A stretch of DNA of 64,000 nucleotides, from assembly GCA_002401155.1 (NCBI GenBank), contig NVSG01000007.1, positions 27,555-91,554 of the forward strand, read 5' to 3'. This document shows positions 16,719 through 25,863 of the stretch, in pieces. Made by a program: the position numbers and the translations under genes. This DNA is from Hyphomicrobiales bacterium (lineage in GTDB: Bacteria > Pseudomonadota > Alphaproteobacteria > Rhizobiales > Rhizobiaceae). Positions within the stretch are counted from its first letter, which is position 1. Each line of letters opens with the position of its first letter. The notes under the pieces were generated by a model. The model worked only from the letters and a program-made list of their open reading frames with translations, was not told where the DNA came from and made no database searches.

Positions 16719-16736
16719 CTGTCACAATACTGTTAC
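16719..16736 (+). promoter_or_regulatory. PHO box before pstS
   Basis: CTGTCACAATACTGTTAC consists of two CTGTCAC-like 7-bp repeats separated by 4 bp, as in PhoB-binding sites of rhizobia. It lies 67 bp before the PstS start codon, a normal place for activation under phosphate limitation. Confidence 0.75.
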
Positions 16737-16802
16737 ATAAATGACATATATCTTTCATGTGCAGGCTGTCGCCCCGGTAGCTAAGCCTTAGGAGAATTTT
16801 GC

Positions 16803-17849
16803 ATGTTGAAAAAAACACCCACATTCGCAGCCCTGATATTCAGCGCAACTGCACTAGCGGCAACATCAAATGCGACCTTTGCCCGCGATCAAATCAGCAT
16901 CGTTGGTTCTTCAACCGTATTTCCGTTTTCAACCACCGTTGCCGAACGGTTCGGCAGAAGCACTGACTTCAAAACACCCGTCGTTGAAAGCACCGGCTCC
17001 GGCGGAGGGTTAAAACTCTTTTGTGGCGGCGTGGGTGACAAACACCCCGATATCGCCAATTCATCGCGCCGGATAAAGTCATCTGAAGTCGAAAACTGCA
17101 CCAAAAACGGCGTCGAAGAAATTATCGAAGTCAAAATCGGATATGACGGCATCGTGTTCGCCAATTCGCGCGCCTCCGAACAGATGGAAGTATCCCTGAA
17201 AGAGATATTTCTGGCACTGGCCAAAAATGTTCCCGATGGCGAAGGTAAAACAAAAGCCAACCCCTATAAAACATGGAAAGACATCAATCCTTCCCTGCCC
17301 GCTTCAAAAATCGAAGTGATGGGCCCTCCCCCCACCTCAGGCACACGCGACGCCTTTGTTGAATTGGCCATGGAAGGCGGCTGCAAGGCATTTGATTGGA
17401 TCAAGGTTTTGAAAAAAAGCGACAATGGCGCCTACAAAACCCTTTGCCACACCATTCGTGAAGATGGTGCTTTCATCGAAGCAGGCGAGAACGACAATCT
17501 GATTGTGCAAAAACTGGGTGCCAATCCCAGCGCATTTGGCATCTTCGGTTTCAGCTTCCTTGATCAAAACTCTGACACGCTCCAAGGCAGCAAGATTGAT
17601 GGTGTTGAACCGGAATTTGAAGAAATTTCGGATGGCAGCTACCCGATTTCACGCTCGCTCTACTTCTATGTGAAAAAAGCCCATATCGGCAAAACCGACG
17701 GCATCGAAGAGTTCCTAAAAGAATTCGCCAATGAAGCTGCGTGGGGCGAAGAAGGATACCTAACCGATAAAGGCCTCATCCCGATGTCCGAAGAAGAGCG
17801 CGAAGAATGGGCCAACAAAGTCAAAAACCTCGAAAATCTCTCAATGTAA
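16803..17849 (+). CDS. pstS: Periplasmic phosphate-binding protein PstS
   Basis: The 348-residue protein has a Sec signal (cleavage after about residue 27, TFARDQ) and the phosphate-pocket motifs VGSSTVFPFS and STGSGGG, with GTRDAFVELA further on, all typical of PstS. A strong ribosome site (TTAGGAG) and a PHO box precede it. The rest of the pst operon does not follow; the next gene is convergent. It is therefore either an extra high-affinity binding protein serving a distant PstCAB or a scavenging or sensing copy. Confidence 0.9.
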   Translation: MLKKTPTFAALIFSATALAATSNATFARDQISIVGSSTVFPFSTTVAERFGRSTDFKTPVVESTGSGGGLKLFCGGVGDKHPDIANSSRRIKSSEVENCTKNGVEEIIEVKIGYDGIVFANSRASEQMEVSLKEIFLALAKNVPDGEGKTKANPYKTWKDINPSLPASKIEVMGPPPTSGTRDAFVELAMEGGCKAFDWIKVLKKSDNGAYKTLCHTIREDGAFIEAGENDNLIVQKLGANPSAFGIFGFSFLDQNSDTLQGSKIDGVEPEFEEISDGSYPISRSLYFYVKKAHIGKTDGIEEFLKEFANEAAWGEEGYLTDKGLIPMSEEEREEWANKVKNLENLSM

Positions 17850-17871
17850 AAACCAGAGGATCATTCAGTCT

Positions 17872-19137
17872 TCAACGTTGATACGGATCATCCAGTGCCG
17901 GCAGTAATTTGCTGGTACAATCACCAAACCCGATGACAAATCCATCCCCCCGGCAATGGCCGCAGAGCGTCACGATATCATTGTCTTCAATGAAGGAACG
18001 CATCTCGCCGCTTTCCAGCGCAAAAGGTTCCTTACCGCCCCAACTAAGTTCCAGCAAAGAACCCCGGCTGGATTTTTCCGGGCCGGAGATCGTTCCAGAC
18101 CCAAGTAAATCACCCACCCGCATGGGGCAACCCGAAGAAGTATGATGAGCCAGCTGCTGCGCCGCAGAATAATACATCTCGCTATAATTGGTCGTGGCGA
18201 TGGTCGATGCTTCATTGCCACCATCAACCTGTAGCAAAACCTCAAGCTCGATATCATAAAGCATTGGCCCCGGCTCCTTTAAATAAGGCAGCAATGGAAA
18301 CTCACGTTCAGGCGTATCTGCTCGGAAAGGTTCGAGCGCTGCTTTGGTCACAATCCACGGACTGATTGTGGTGGCGGTAGCCTTGGCCTGAAACGGTCCA
18401 AGCGGCTGATATTCCCATGCCTGAATATCGCGCGCCGACCAATCGTTCAAAAGAACATAGCCAAAAATCATATCATCGGCTTCCTGCACGCTGACCGGAC
18501 GATCAGAACGCGTTCCAACAATCGCGCCGATTTCCAATTCCATATCAAAGCGCTTGCAAGGTTCAAAAACCGGCACATCAACCCCATGTGGTTTAAGCTG
18601 CCCCCATGGGCGGCGAATATCCGTGCCGGAAACGACGATGGAAGAAGCCCTTCCATTATAACCAATCGGAATATGCAGCCAGTTAGGAGGTAATGCATTT
18701 TCCGCCCCGCGAAACATCGTCCCCACATTCAACGCATGGTTCCGCCCGGAATAAAAATCGGTATATTCAGACACGACAAAAGGCATGTGCAATTGGGCCG
18801 AGGCCATAGGCACAAGTGCCTCAGACAATGCGGCCTGAACATCTCTACCCGCGTTTACACCCAGCATATCTTGCAACGTAGAACGGAAACCGTTCCAAAC
18901 CTTAGCACCCTCGTCCATGAAAGCATTCCAGCAAGGCTTATCGAAAACAGTTTTCTCGGCAGGACTGATCACTCCGCTAGCTTCCAACTTAGAAACATCC
19001 AAAACCTTATCGCCAATAGCGACCCCGCAACGCGGCACATCCGAACCAACCGAAAAAATACCATAAGGCAAATTATTCAAAGGGAATGGCGATTGAGGTG
19101 AATTGGCACTTTCAACCCATGATTTCAGCAATGGCAT
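17872..19137 (-). CDS. Fumarylacetoacetase
   Basis: The 421-residue enzyme performs the last step of tyrosine/homogentisate breakdown, hydrolysing fumarylacetoacetate to fumarate and acetoacetate in the cytoplasm. It has the small N-terminal SH3-like domain (LPYGIFSVG, then RCGVAIGDKVLDV) and the FAH barrel with YTDFYSGRNHA, ELEIGAIVG, DWSARDIQAWEYQPLGPF and SGTISGPEKSSRG. Homogentisate dioxygenase, its usual neighbour, is not in the window. It converges with pstS. Confidence 0.95.
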   Translation of the reverse strand: MPLLKSWVESANSPQSPFPLNNLPYGIFSVGSDVPRCGVAIGDKVLDVSKLEASGVISPAEKTVFDKPCWNAFMDEGAKVWNGFRSTLQDMLGVNAGRDVQAALSEALVPMASAQLHMPFVVSEYTDFYSGRNHALNVGTMFRGAENALPPNWLHIPIGYNGRASSIVVSGTDIRRPWGQLKPHGVDVPVFEPCKRFDMELEIGAIVGTRSDRPVSVQEADDMIFGYVLLNDWSARDIQAWEYQPLGPFQAKATATTISPWIVTKAALEPFRADTPEREFPLLPYLKEPGPMLYDIELEVLLQVDGGNEASTIATTNYSEMYYSAAQQLAHHTSSGCPMRVGDLLGSGTISGPEKSSRGSLLELSWGGKEPFALESGEMRSFIEDNDIVTLCGHCRGDGFVIGFGDCTSKLLPALDDPYQR

Positions 19138-19263
19138 ATTTCAACTTTCAAATTGTGACCGTGGAATTATAGAATTACCCGGCAACTATGCCCGACTTGG
19201 CGCCCAAAAATCTAGATAAGAAATTCGTAAAAAACGAGGCAACAAAACAAACGCCTATCGCTA

Positions 19264-19863
19264 TCACAGCACCGCCATTTCAGTGGCCGCATGGTAAGCC
19301 GCAAGCCGTATTTCCTCAGCCAAAACAGAATCCGGCATGGAACGAGCGAGCACCATACCCCCCACACAAAGCGCAGCAAGCGAGAGAGCTTGCTGCCGTG
19401 TTTCAGAGTTTGGTTTAGGTTTTTTCATATTAAGGCCGTTTTCAAACAGCCCAACCATCGCTTCCAATAACCCTTGATACGAAGACTGAACCTTGAGATT
19501 GGCGCGCGCCACATCTGACGGCAAAGCAATCATCGGGCACTGGCCATCCAGATCCCCAAGATGTTCTGCCGACAAATACGCCTGTATCATCTGGCGAGCG
19601 ATATCTGGGCCAGGATTCATCGGATCAACACCGGCTTCCGCACGCCACTGCGCCCCGCGTCCCATCAAAAAACTGGCAACAGCTTCTGCATAGAGAGCTT
19701 CCTTACTTTCGAAGTGATTGTAAAATCCACCCCGCGTAAGCCCCGCTTCTTCCATCACCATATCAATGGTAACATCGCGAAACCCGTGCCGGTTAAAAAG
19801 AATTCGGGCAGCTTCGACAATATTTGTCCGTGTTTTTTGCTTATGCTCACTGCTGTAAGGCAT
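19264..19863 (-). CDS. TetR/AcrR-family regulator
   Basis: The 199-residue protein has an N-terminal TetR helix-turn-helix (residues 8-55: RTNIVEAARILFNRHGF, then MEEAGLTRGGFYNHFESKEAL) and a helical ligand domain. The pattern is that of rhizobial TetR repressors that act on small detoxification genes. It is divergent from the YCII-like gene at 19982, which is its likely target. The 118 bp between them hold ATGTTCTTTAACAT, a short inverted repeat. Confidence 0.93.
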   Translation of the reverse strand: MPYSSEHKQKTRTNIVEAARILFNRHGFRDVTIDMVMEEAGLTRGGFYNHFESKEALYAEAVASFLMGRGAQWRAEAGVDPMNPGPDIARQMIQAYLSAEHLGDLDGQCPMIALPSDVARANLKVQSSYQGLLEAMVGLFENGLNMKKPKPNSETRQQALSLAALCVGGMVLARSMPDSVLAEEIRLAAYHAATEMAVL

Positions 19864-19904
19864 AGTCGATCTCCAGTTTTAAACACCTTATCAAAAATCT
19901 AAAA

Positions 19905-19918
19905 ATGTTCTTTAACAT
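19905..19918. promoter_or_regulatory. Candidate TetR operator
   Basis: ATGTT-CTTT-AACAT lies between the divergent TetR and YCII-like genes in an AT-rich promoter-like stretch. It is short, so the assignment is tentative. Confidence 0.3.
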
Positions 19919-19981
19919 ATATAAATATCTGCAATGGTCACAAAATAAAGTCTCAACCACAAACAAAAGCAGGAAAATCAT

Positions 19982-20299
19982 ATGCCAAAATTTCTATTCG
20001 CCTATCACGGTGGTGTCCAATTCGAAACAAAAGAAGAAGGCATGGCCCACATGGGCAAATGGCAAGCATGGAGTGCCGGATTAGGCGATGCAGTTATTGA
20101 CCCTGGCATGCCCGTTGGCCCATCAAAAACCGTAAGCACCAACGGCGTAACCGATGATGGTGGATCAAACCCTTTATCCGGAATTACCATCGTTCAGGCC
20201 GACACCATGGAAGCCGCATTAGAGATGGCAAAATCTTGCCCCCATGTTGATATCGGCGGAACAATTGAAGTTGCGCAAGCAATGGACATGGAAATGTAA
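19982..20299 (+). CDS. YCII-related protein
   Basis: This 105-residue cytoplasmic protein has the ferredoxin-like fold pattern of the YCII/DGPF family: KFLFAYHGG at the start, a helix MAHMGKWQAWSAGLG, a glycine-rich turn with NPLSGITIVQAD, and a last helix followed by GGTIEVAQAM. Members are often found next to regulators and have unclear enzymatic roles. It is probably controlled by the divergent TetR. Confidence 0.8.
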   Translation: MPKFLFAYHGGVQFETKEEGMAHMGKWQAWSAGLGDAVIDPGMPVGPSKTVSTNGVTDDGGSNPLSGITIVQADTMEAALEMAKSCPHVDIGGTIEVAQAMDMEM

Positions 20300-20329
20300 G
20301 CATCCAATTTGCTCACAGTAGGGTTTTCA

Positions 20330-20746
20330 ATGACACACTGGCTAATTCCGGCAAACACCAAATTTTATGACGTCTTTGCCGCCTTCGCACAGAGCGAAAC
20401 CTATTGGCCAATGAACGCGAAAATATCCGCTGGCGACATTCTCTATATCTACCTCGCAGCCCCGCACAAACAAATTGGTTTTGTCTGTAATGTGCTGGCA
20501 ACGGGATTTGATATGAACGAAATCATCGACAAGGTTCGCCCATTTATCAAGGGCGAACCAAATAGTAACGGCCCTTCAAAACCATTCATGAAACTCAAAG
20601 CCACCCAATCAGTTCCTCTTCAGGAAAATGCTTCCCTGTCACTTCAAAACCTTCGGGAACACGGCTTGAGCGGCATGTTGATGGGCGCACGAAAGCTGGA
20701 AAATAACCCCACACTATTTGAATACATAGAAAAGAACCTGCCATGA
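20330..20746 (+). CDS. EVE-domain protein
   Basis: The start at 20330 gives MTHWLIPANTKFYDV, the usual EVE opening. The 138-residue protein has the PUA-like pattern (residues 1-135) with AGDILYIYLAAPHKQIGFVC, a strand that shapes the pocket for modified bases. EVE proteins bind modified nucleotides in DNA or RNA. It overlaps the next gene by 4 bp (ATGA), so both are translated together. Confidence 0.75.
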   Translation: MTHWLIPANTKFYDVFAAFAQSETYWPMNAKISAGDILYIYLAAPHKQIGFVCNVLATGFDMNEIIDKVRPFIKGEPNSNGPSKPFMKLKATQSVPLQENASLSLQNLREHGLSGMLMGARKLENNPTLFEYIEKNLP

Positions 20747-21054
20747 GTTACGAGCAAGCGGTTAGCACACTTCTGCAAGAAGAAGGAGTTGAAGAATCAA
20801 CCATGATGAAAACACCGTGCTTACGATATAGGGGAGATTTCATGGCAATGATGTTCGAAAAAGAAGACGCGCTCATCATCAAAGTCTCACCTGAAAGGGT
20901 AAACGAATTGGTTGCCGAGGGCAACGGAATGGAATTCAACTTCACCAAGAAACGCTTCAAAGAATGGGTCTTGATCCCGTTAGAATTTCAAGACGAATAT
21001 GAGCGCTACATCACCGAAGCCCTGACATACGCAAAGAGTAAAAAGAAAAAGTAA
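20743..21054 (+). CDS. TfoX/YjbR-like small protein
   Basis: The 103-residue protein matches the N-terminal TfoX/MmcQ-YjbR fold: a first helix (YEQAVSTLLQEEG), MMKTPCLRYRGDFMAMMFEKEDALIIKVS in the sheet, then FTKKRFKEWVLIPLE and a final helix. The function of this fold as a stand-alone protein is not settled. It is coupled to the EVE gene upstream and ends one base before the convergent flotillin gene, with a short A/T-rich stem-loop across the junction. Confidence 0.75.
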   Translation: MSYEQAVSTLLQEEGVEESTMMKTPCLRYRGDFMAMMFEKEDALIIKVSPERVNELVAEGNGMEFNFTKKRFKEWVLIPLEFQDEYERYITEALTYAKSKKKK

Positions 21055-22557
21055 TCACTTTTTCTTGGGCTTACCACGAGGTTTTGCGGGCGCCTGCCCC
21101 TCTTCCAAACTCAGCCCGATTGAATCACCAATCGCTTTCAGCGCCGGCATTTGAACCGCCATTTCCATGATGGCATCAATTGTCTGATTGATAACCGGCT
21201 TGTCGCCTGCCCCACTCGCAGAACCAGTCTGACCAAATCCACCGGAAAGATGGTTGATATTAATCGACTTAATTTTCTCGGCAGGCTTCACCATTTCAGA
21301 AACAATTTTCGGCATGGCTTCCAACCGGGCTTTTTCAATTTCCATAGCAATGATTTCAGGCGAACGCTTGTTGTCAGCCTCGATATAGGCACGTCTGCTC
21401 TCGGCACTGGCAAGTGTTTCATACTTCTTCGCATCAGCATCAATACGCCGAGCATCCGCATTTTCCTTGGCTGTCTTGGCCTTTTTACGAGCCGCAACCA
21501 CCGCGACTTCAAGCTGGCGTTCAGCCTTGGCAATCTTGCGAGCGGTGGTGACCGCCTCGGCAGATTCCACCGCCGCAATAAGGGCCGCATCGGCTTTAGC
21601 CTGTGCCTGACTTTCATCCTGAGATTTCTCGGCGATCAGAATACTGCGCTCCTGCTCGGCAATTTCCAAAGCCTGCTCGCGTTCGATTTCAGCGGTCTGA
21701 ATCGCTAATTCCATCTGGATGCGAGCCTGCGCAGTTTCGCGCTCACTGTCTGCCTTTTTGCGTGCAACTTCCGCAATCTGCGCCGCCATCAAAATTTCAA
21801 TATCCTGCTGTTGCGAAATTTCTGCACGGCGTTCTTCAAGGTCAATTTCCAATTTGCGCTTGGAAGCTTCCATCGCCGCTTTGCGCACAGCGACATCGGC
21901 ATCAGAATCAATTTTCGCCCGCTCTTTCTTGGAAAGCGCAATCACCTCGGCAAGCTTGCGCATGCCAACCGCGTTGAACGCGTTGTTTTCATCCAGAGAA
22001 GAAAACGCCGTTTGATCCATCGCGGTGAGGGAAATTGAATCCAGTTGCAAACCATATCGCTCAAGCACTGGCTCGATATTTTCACGCACTTCGCTCGAAA
22101 ATTTAGCACGGTTCTCATGCAATTGATCCATCGTCATTTGCGCCGCCACAGAACGAAGAGCATCCACCATCACGCCGTCCAAAAGCGTGCGCAATTGATC
22201 AGCCTGAAACGTGCGTCGCCCAAGGGTTTGCGCCGCACGGTTTACACCGTCTTGCGTTGGCATCACCGACAGATGAAACTCAGCACCAATGTCCACCCGC
22301 AGGCGATCCTTGGTGATCAGGGAAGCGTCCCCACTACGGGCAACATCCAGACTCAAAGTCTGCATGTTCACCCGTGAAGTTTCGTGTAGGTAGGGAATGG
22401 CCAGCGTACCGCCCTCAAGAATGACCTTACGCCCGCCAACGCCGGTTCTAATCAAGCTCACCTCATTGGTGGCGCGTTCATAAAACCATGCAAAAACTGC
22501 AAGCACGGCTGCCGCCAATATAATGATGGCGGCGGCCCATATGAATAAATCGGTCAT
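21055..22557 (-). CDS. Flotillin-like SPFH protein
   Basis: The 500-residue protein has one N-terminal membrane segment (residues 3-24), an SPFH/band 7 domain (about 25-200, with ITKDRLRVDIGAEFHLSV), and a long Glu/Ala-rich coiled coil (about 210-420) typical of flotillins that scaffold membrane microdomains. The C-terminus is Pro/Lys-rich. NfeD, a common partner, is not adjacent. Confidence 0.9.
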   Translation of the reverse strand: MTDLFIWAAAIIILAAAVLAVFAWFYERATNEVSLIRTGVGGRKVILEGGTLAIPYLHETSRVNMQTLSLDVARSGDASLITKDRLRVDIGAEFHLSVMPTQDGVNRAAQTLGRRTFQADQLRTLLDGVMVDALRSVAAQMTMDQLHENRAKFSSEVRENIEPVLERYGLQLDSISLTAMDQTAFSSLDENNAFNAVGMRKLAEVIALSKKERAKIDSDADVAVRKAAMEASKRKLEIDLEERRAEISQQQDIEILMAAQIAEVARKKADSERETAQARIQMELAIQTAEIEREQALEIAEQERSILIAEKSQDESQAQAKADAALIAAVESAEAVTTARKIAKAERQLEVAVVAARKKAKTAKENADARRIDADAKKYETLASAESRRAYIEADNKRSPEIIAMEIEKARLEAMPKIVSEMVKPAEKIKSININHLSGGFGQTGSASGAGDKPVINQTIDAIMEMAVQMPALKAIGDSIGLSLEEGQAPAKPRGKPKKK

Positions 22558-22611
22558 TTCACTTCCCCTTTTTCCTACTATAGCAACGCAAGTTCTGTTC
22601 TTCCAAACGCC

Positions 22612-24069
22612 CTAGAAGACCGGCGGGAATTTACGCCCACCACGCTCCATTGTAATCCAACGTGTCTCGGTAAATGTCTCCATTGCCCAGCGTCCTCCAT
22701 GGCGTCCAACACCTGAAGATTTGGACCCGCCAAACGGCACATGAGGTTCATCATTCACCGATGAGCAATTGATGTGGCACATGCCGGTCGCAAGTTTTTT
22801 CGACATCTCCAGACCGCGATGTTCATCACGGGTGATGATGCCCGATGAAAGGCCATATTCCGTATCATTGTTCAGCGCGATGGCTTCTTCATCGGTCTTG
22901 AACGGGATAACTGGCACCACAGGACCAAAAGTTTCGTCGCGATAAATATCCATATCCGGTGTTACACCCGTAAGGATGGTCGGCTCCACAAAGCGACCAG
23001 TTATCTTGCCGCCAAGAGCAACTTTCGCGCCCTTCGCTATCGCATCATCCAGTTGCGCTTTAACCCGTGCCACCTGACGATCATTGATAAGCGGTCCAAT
23101 AATATTAGATTTATCGCTGCTGTCTCCGACTTTCAGTTTGGCAGCACGCTCAACAAATTTGCTCAGAAATTCTGGATAAATGCTCTCATGCACCAGCACT
23201 TTTTCAACGGACATACAAATCTGTCCCTGATGCATAAAGCTGCCGAAATTGGCCGCCTGCGTGGCGCGTTCCATATCGGCATCTTCCAGCACGATAAGGC
23301 TGTCTTTGCCGCCAAGTTCAACACAGCATTTTTTCAAATGAGCGCCAGCCTTGGCAGCTATCTGACGGCCAACAGGCGTTGATCCAGTAAACGAAACACC
23401 TTTGACCAATGGGTTTTCCACCAGCTCATTGCCCACTTCAACCACGTTATCGCGCGAGCAGGTAACCACATTGAAAACCCCTGCCGGGATGCCAACTGCT
23501 TCGCAGATTTCGGCATAGAGAATGCCGCCGCTATAGGGCGTATCTTCCGAAGGTTTCAAGACGATTGTATTGCCTGCAGCCATCGCAAAGGCAAAGCCTC
23601 GACCAGATAAAATGCACGGGAAATTCCATGGGCTGATAACCGTTACAACGCCCATAGGAACGCGCATCGCGGTTGAAAATTTCTTATGTTCAGATGGCAG
23701 TATCTCGCCAATTGAATCATAACAAGCAGCAGCCGCTGCCCGGAAAATCTCCGGCAGATAACCAGATTCAAACATGCCCTTACCGAACCAGCCACCGCCT
23801 TCACCCTGCAAAGCTGCAACGATATCTTGCTGACGACGCTCCAGCTCATCAGCAATTTTCAACATATAATGAGAGCGTTCATGGAAGGGCAAATCGGCCC
23901 AATCGGCAAAAGCTTCCTGTGCCGCATTAATTGCCGCCGTGGTTTCCGCAACGCCGCCATCGGCGACCTCGGCCCATACGCTGTCATCGGAGGGGTTCAT
24001 ATCGTTAAACGTGCGGCCGGTGTCCACCCACTTGCCGCCGATATACATGCCTTTAAATTGTTTGGTCAT
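22612..24069 (-). CDS. NAD(P)-dependent aldehyde dehydrogenase
   Basis: The 485-residue enzyme oxidises an aldehyde to an acid. Visible motifs are SPWNFPCILSGRGFAFAMAAGN and KPSEDTPY (cofactor), FTGSTPVGR, VELGGKDSLIVLEDAD with the general-base Glu, and GQICMS with the catalytic Cys near residue 285. The group resembles benzaldehyde, vanillin and similar dehydrogenases. It overlaps by 4 bp with the end of the LivF-like gene and is the last gene of the liv-type operon, so the imported compound may be, or may give, an aldehyde. Confidence 0.93.
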   Translation of the reverse strand: MTKQFKGMYIGGKWVDTGRTFNDMNPSDDSVWAEVADGGVAETTAAINAAQEAFADWADLPFHERSHYMLKIADELERRQQDIVAALQGEGGGWFGKGMFESGYLPEIFRAAAAACYDSIGEILPSEHKKFSTAMRVPMGVVTVISPWNFPCILSGRGFAFAMAAGNTIVLKPSEDTPYSGGILYAEICEAVGIPAGVFNVVTCSRDNVVEVGNELVENPLVKGVSFTGSTPVGRQIAAKAGAHLKKCCVELGGKDSLIVLEDADMERATQAANFGSFMHQGQICMSVEKVLVHESIYPEFLSKFVERAAKLKVGDSSDKSNIIGPLINDRQVARVKAQLDDAIAKGAKVALGGKITGRFVEPTILTGVTPDMDIYRDETFGPVVPVIPFKTDEEAIALNNDTEYGLSSGIITRDEHRGLEMSKKLATGMCHINCSSVNDEPHVPFGGSKSSGVGRHGGRWAMETFTETRWITMERGGRKFPPVF

Positions 24070-25139
24070 TTTTTATTCCTGTCTTTCTTCTTGGTTTGGG
24101 AGGGCCGGTTTCCCGGCTTAGTTTTTCTTCGTGCATTGATTGCTGCTGTTTCAATTTCCAGCAACACAGCCTTCAATCGCTCATTGTGATTTTGAGTAAT
24201 CGGAGTGGTCTTGGATTTAGTGGTTTGTGTGGAAGCGCGAGTAACCAGATCAGCAAGGGATTGTCCAAGCACATCATCCGCTGAACGAGTAGGCGCTGGC
24301 CTCGATGAAATATGAATGGAAGGTGGCACCGAAATATCCGCACCCTTCGGCGCAAAGCTCTCCATCGCCGCCGATGCAATTTGCGAAGGGCTCGGCGAAG
24401 TTGATGGGGCAGAGCTCGTTTCACTTGCAGTCCCCGCCCCCAAATATGCTTTTTGCACGGCGGGATCATTGGCCAGATTGGCGGCGCTATCCTCGTGCAT
24501 AATTTTTGCATTTTCCAGCAAATAGCCACGATCCGCAATCGCCAGACTTTGCTTGGCGTTTTGCTCCACCAGCAGAATACCAAGCCCGGCTTCACGAACT
24601 GCACTTAAATTCTGGAACAACTCTTTGCACAATAATGGCGAGAGACCCAGCGAAGGTTCATCCAACATCAAAATTGAGGGAGCCGACATCATAGCGCGTC
24701 CGATAGCGACCATCTGTTGCTCTCCACCACTCATGGTACAGGCAATCTGGTTTTTGCGCTCAATCAATTTTGGAAACAGAGCGTGGATGCGTTCCAGATT
24801 CTCGTCCTGCTGATCTCGCGCCCGCTTTGGATAAGCGCCCAACATCAAATTATCATGCACGCTGAGGTCAGTAAAAATTCCGCGTCCTTCCGGTACCAAA
24901 GCAATTCCGGTTTCGACGATTTCATGGGATGGCCAGCCAAGCACTTGCTGCCCGTCCATCTCGATCGAACCGTCCACATGCCCCTCGCAATTGCCTCCAA
25001 TGGCGCGAAGCAACGTGCTTTTACCGGCCCCATTCGCACCCAGAATAACGACGATTTCGCCGGGTGCCACACGGATGGATAAATCCTCCAAGGCGCGATG
25101 CTGGCCGTATCGAACGCTGAGGTTACGAACTTCAAGCAT
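24066..25139 (-). CDS. LivF-type ABC ATP-binding protein with a long C-terminal tail
   Basis: Residues 1-235 are a complete LivF-type ATPase: Walker A GANGAGKSTLL, signature TMSGGEQQMVAIGRA, Walker B SILMLDEPSLGL, switch VEQNAKQ. About 120 further residues follow, rich in Ser, Pro and Thr and then in Lys and Arg, with no recognised domain; LivF proteins normally end near residue 240. The start at 25139 overlaps the stop codon of the LivG-type gene; an ATG two codons earlier is equally possible. The tail could interact with another protein or be a fusion remnant. Confidence 0.92.
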   Translation of the reverse strand: MLEVRNLSVRYGQHRALEDLSIRVAPGEIVVILGANGAGKSTLLRAIGGNCEGHVDGSIEMDGQQVLGWPSHEIVETGIALVPEGRGIFTDLSVHDNLMLGAYPKRARDQQDENLERIHALFPKLIERKNQIACTMSGGEQQMVAIGRAMMSAPSILMLDEPSLGLSPLLCKELFQNLSAVREAGLGILLVEQNAKQSLAIADRGYLLENAKIMHEDSAANLANDPAVQKAYLGAGTASETSSAPSTSPSPSQIASAAMESFAPKGADISVPPSIHISSRPAPTRSADDVLGQSLADLVTRASTQTTKSKTTPITQNHNERLKAVLLEIETAAINARRKTKPGNRPSQTKKKDRNKK

Positions 25140-25863
25140 CGTCATCCCCCAAATAGGCGCGGATAACTTCGCGGTCTGCCAGCACTTCGGCAGGCGTTCC
25201 TTCGGCAATTTTCGTACCGCTATTCATCACCACACAGCGATCACAAAGGGAGCGAATGGCATCCATCACGTGCTCAACCAAAATGATCGTGCGCCCATCA
25301 TTACGCAAATCACGGATCAGTGAAATTCCGGTTTCAAGCTCGGTCGGGTTAAGACCCGCAAGCCATTCATCAAGCAATAATATCTTCGGATCACTAGCCA
25401 AGACACGAGCAAGTTCCAAACGCTTTTGATCGATATAGGTAAGCGTTGAAACCGGCGCATCGCCAGCAACTTGCAACCCAACCCGCTCCAGCATTTCACG
25501 CGCATAATTTTCAGCTTCAACGCCCCAGCGTTTGCGATGGCCAAACACCGCACCGGCAATCACATTCTCGATTACATTCAGCGAAGGCAGTAGCCGCACA
25601 AGCTGAAATGTTCTGGCCACGCCTTTGCGATTAATCTCCTGTGCCGGAAGATCGGAAATCCTAGTTCCCTGCAACGAGATACTTCCGCTCGTTGGTTTCA
25701 ACGCACCGGAAATCAAATTCATCATGGTGGTCTTGCCGGAACCATTGGGCCCGATCAAACCAAGCACCTCATGCTCGCCCACATCGAAAGTCATGCCGTT
25801 GACCGCAACCAGACCACCAAACTTTTTGGTTAAATTCTGAACAGAAAGAATGCTGCGCGCCAT
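25132..25863 (-). CDS. LivG-type ABC ATP-binding protein
   Basis: The 243-residue ATPase has Walker A (GPNGSGKTTMM) and Walker B (ILLLDEWLAGLNPTE), with the LivG-specific long insert containing RTFQLVRLLPSLNVIENV. The ABC signature is degenerate: LTYIDQKRLELARVL in place of LSYGxQRRLEIARAL, lacking the usual Gly. The DEW form of Walker B occurs in a subset of amide-type importers. One composite site of the LivF/LivG dimer may therefore be weak. Confidence 0.92.
   Translation of the reverse strand: MARSILSVQNLTKKFGGLVAVNGMTFDVGEHEVLGLIGPNGSGKTTMMNLISGALKPTSGSISLQGTRISDLPAQEINRKGVARTFQLVRLLPSLNVIENVIAGAVFGHRKRWGVEAENYAREMLERVGLQVAGDAPVSTLTYIDQKRLELARVLASDPKILLLDEWLAGLNPTELETGISLIRDLRNDGRTIILVEHVMDAIRSLCDRCVVMNSGTKIAEGTPAEVLADREVIRAYLGDDDA

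Noticed and set aside
21151..21708. Long plus-strand frames opposite the flotillin gene
   Set aside because: They are antisense of the repetitive coiled-coil codons and have no start context.
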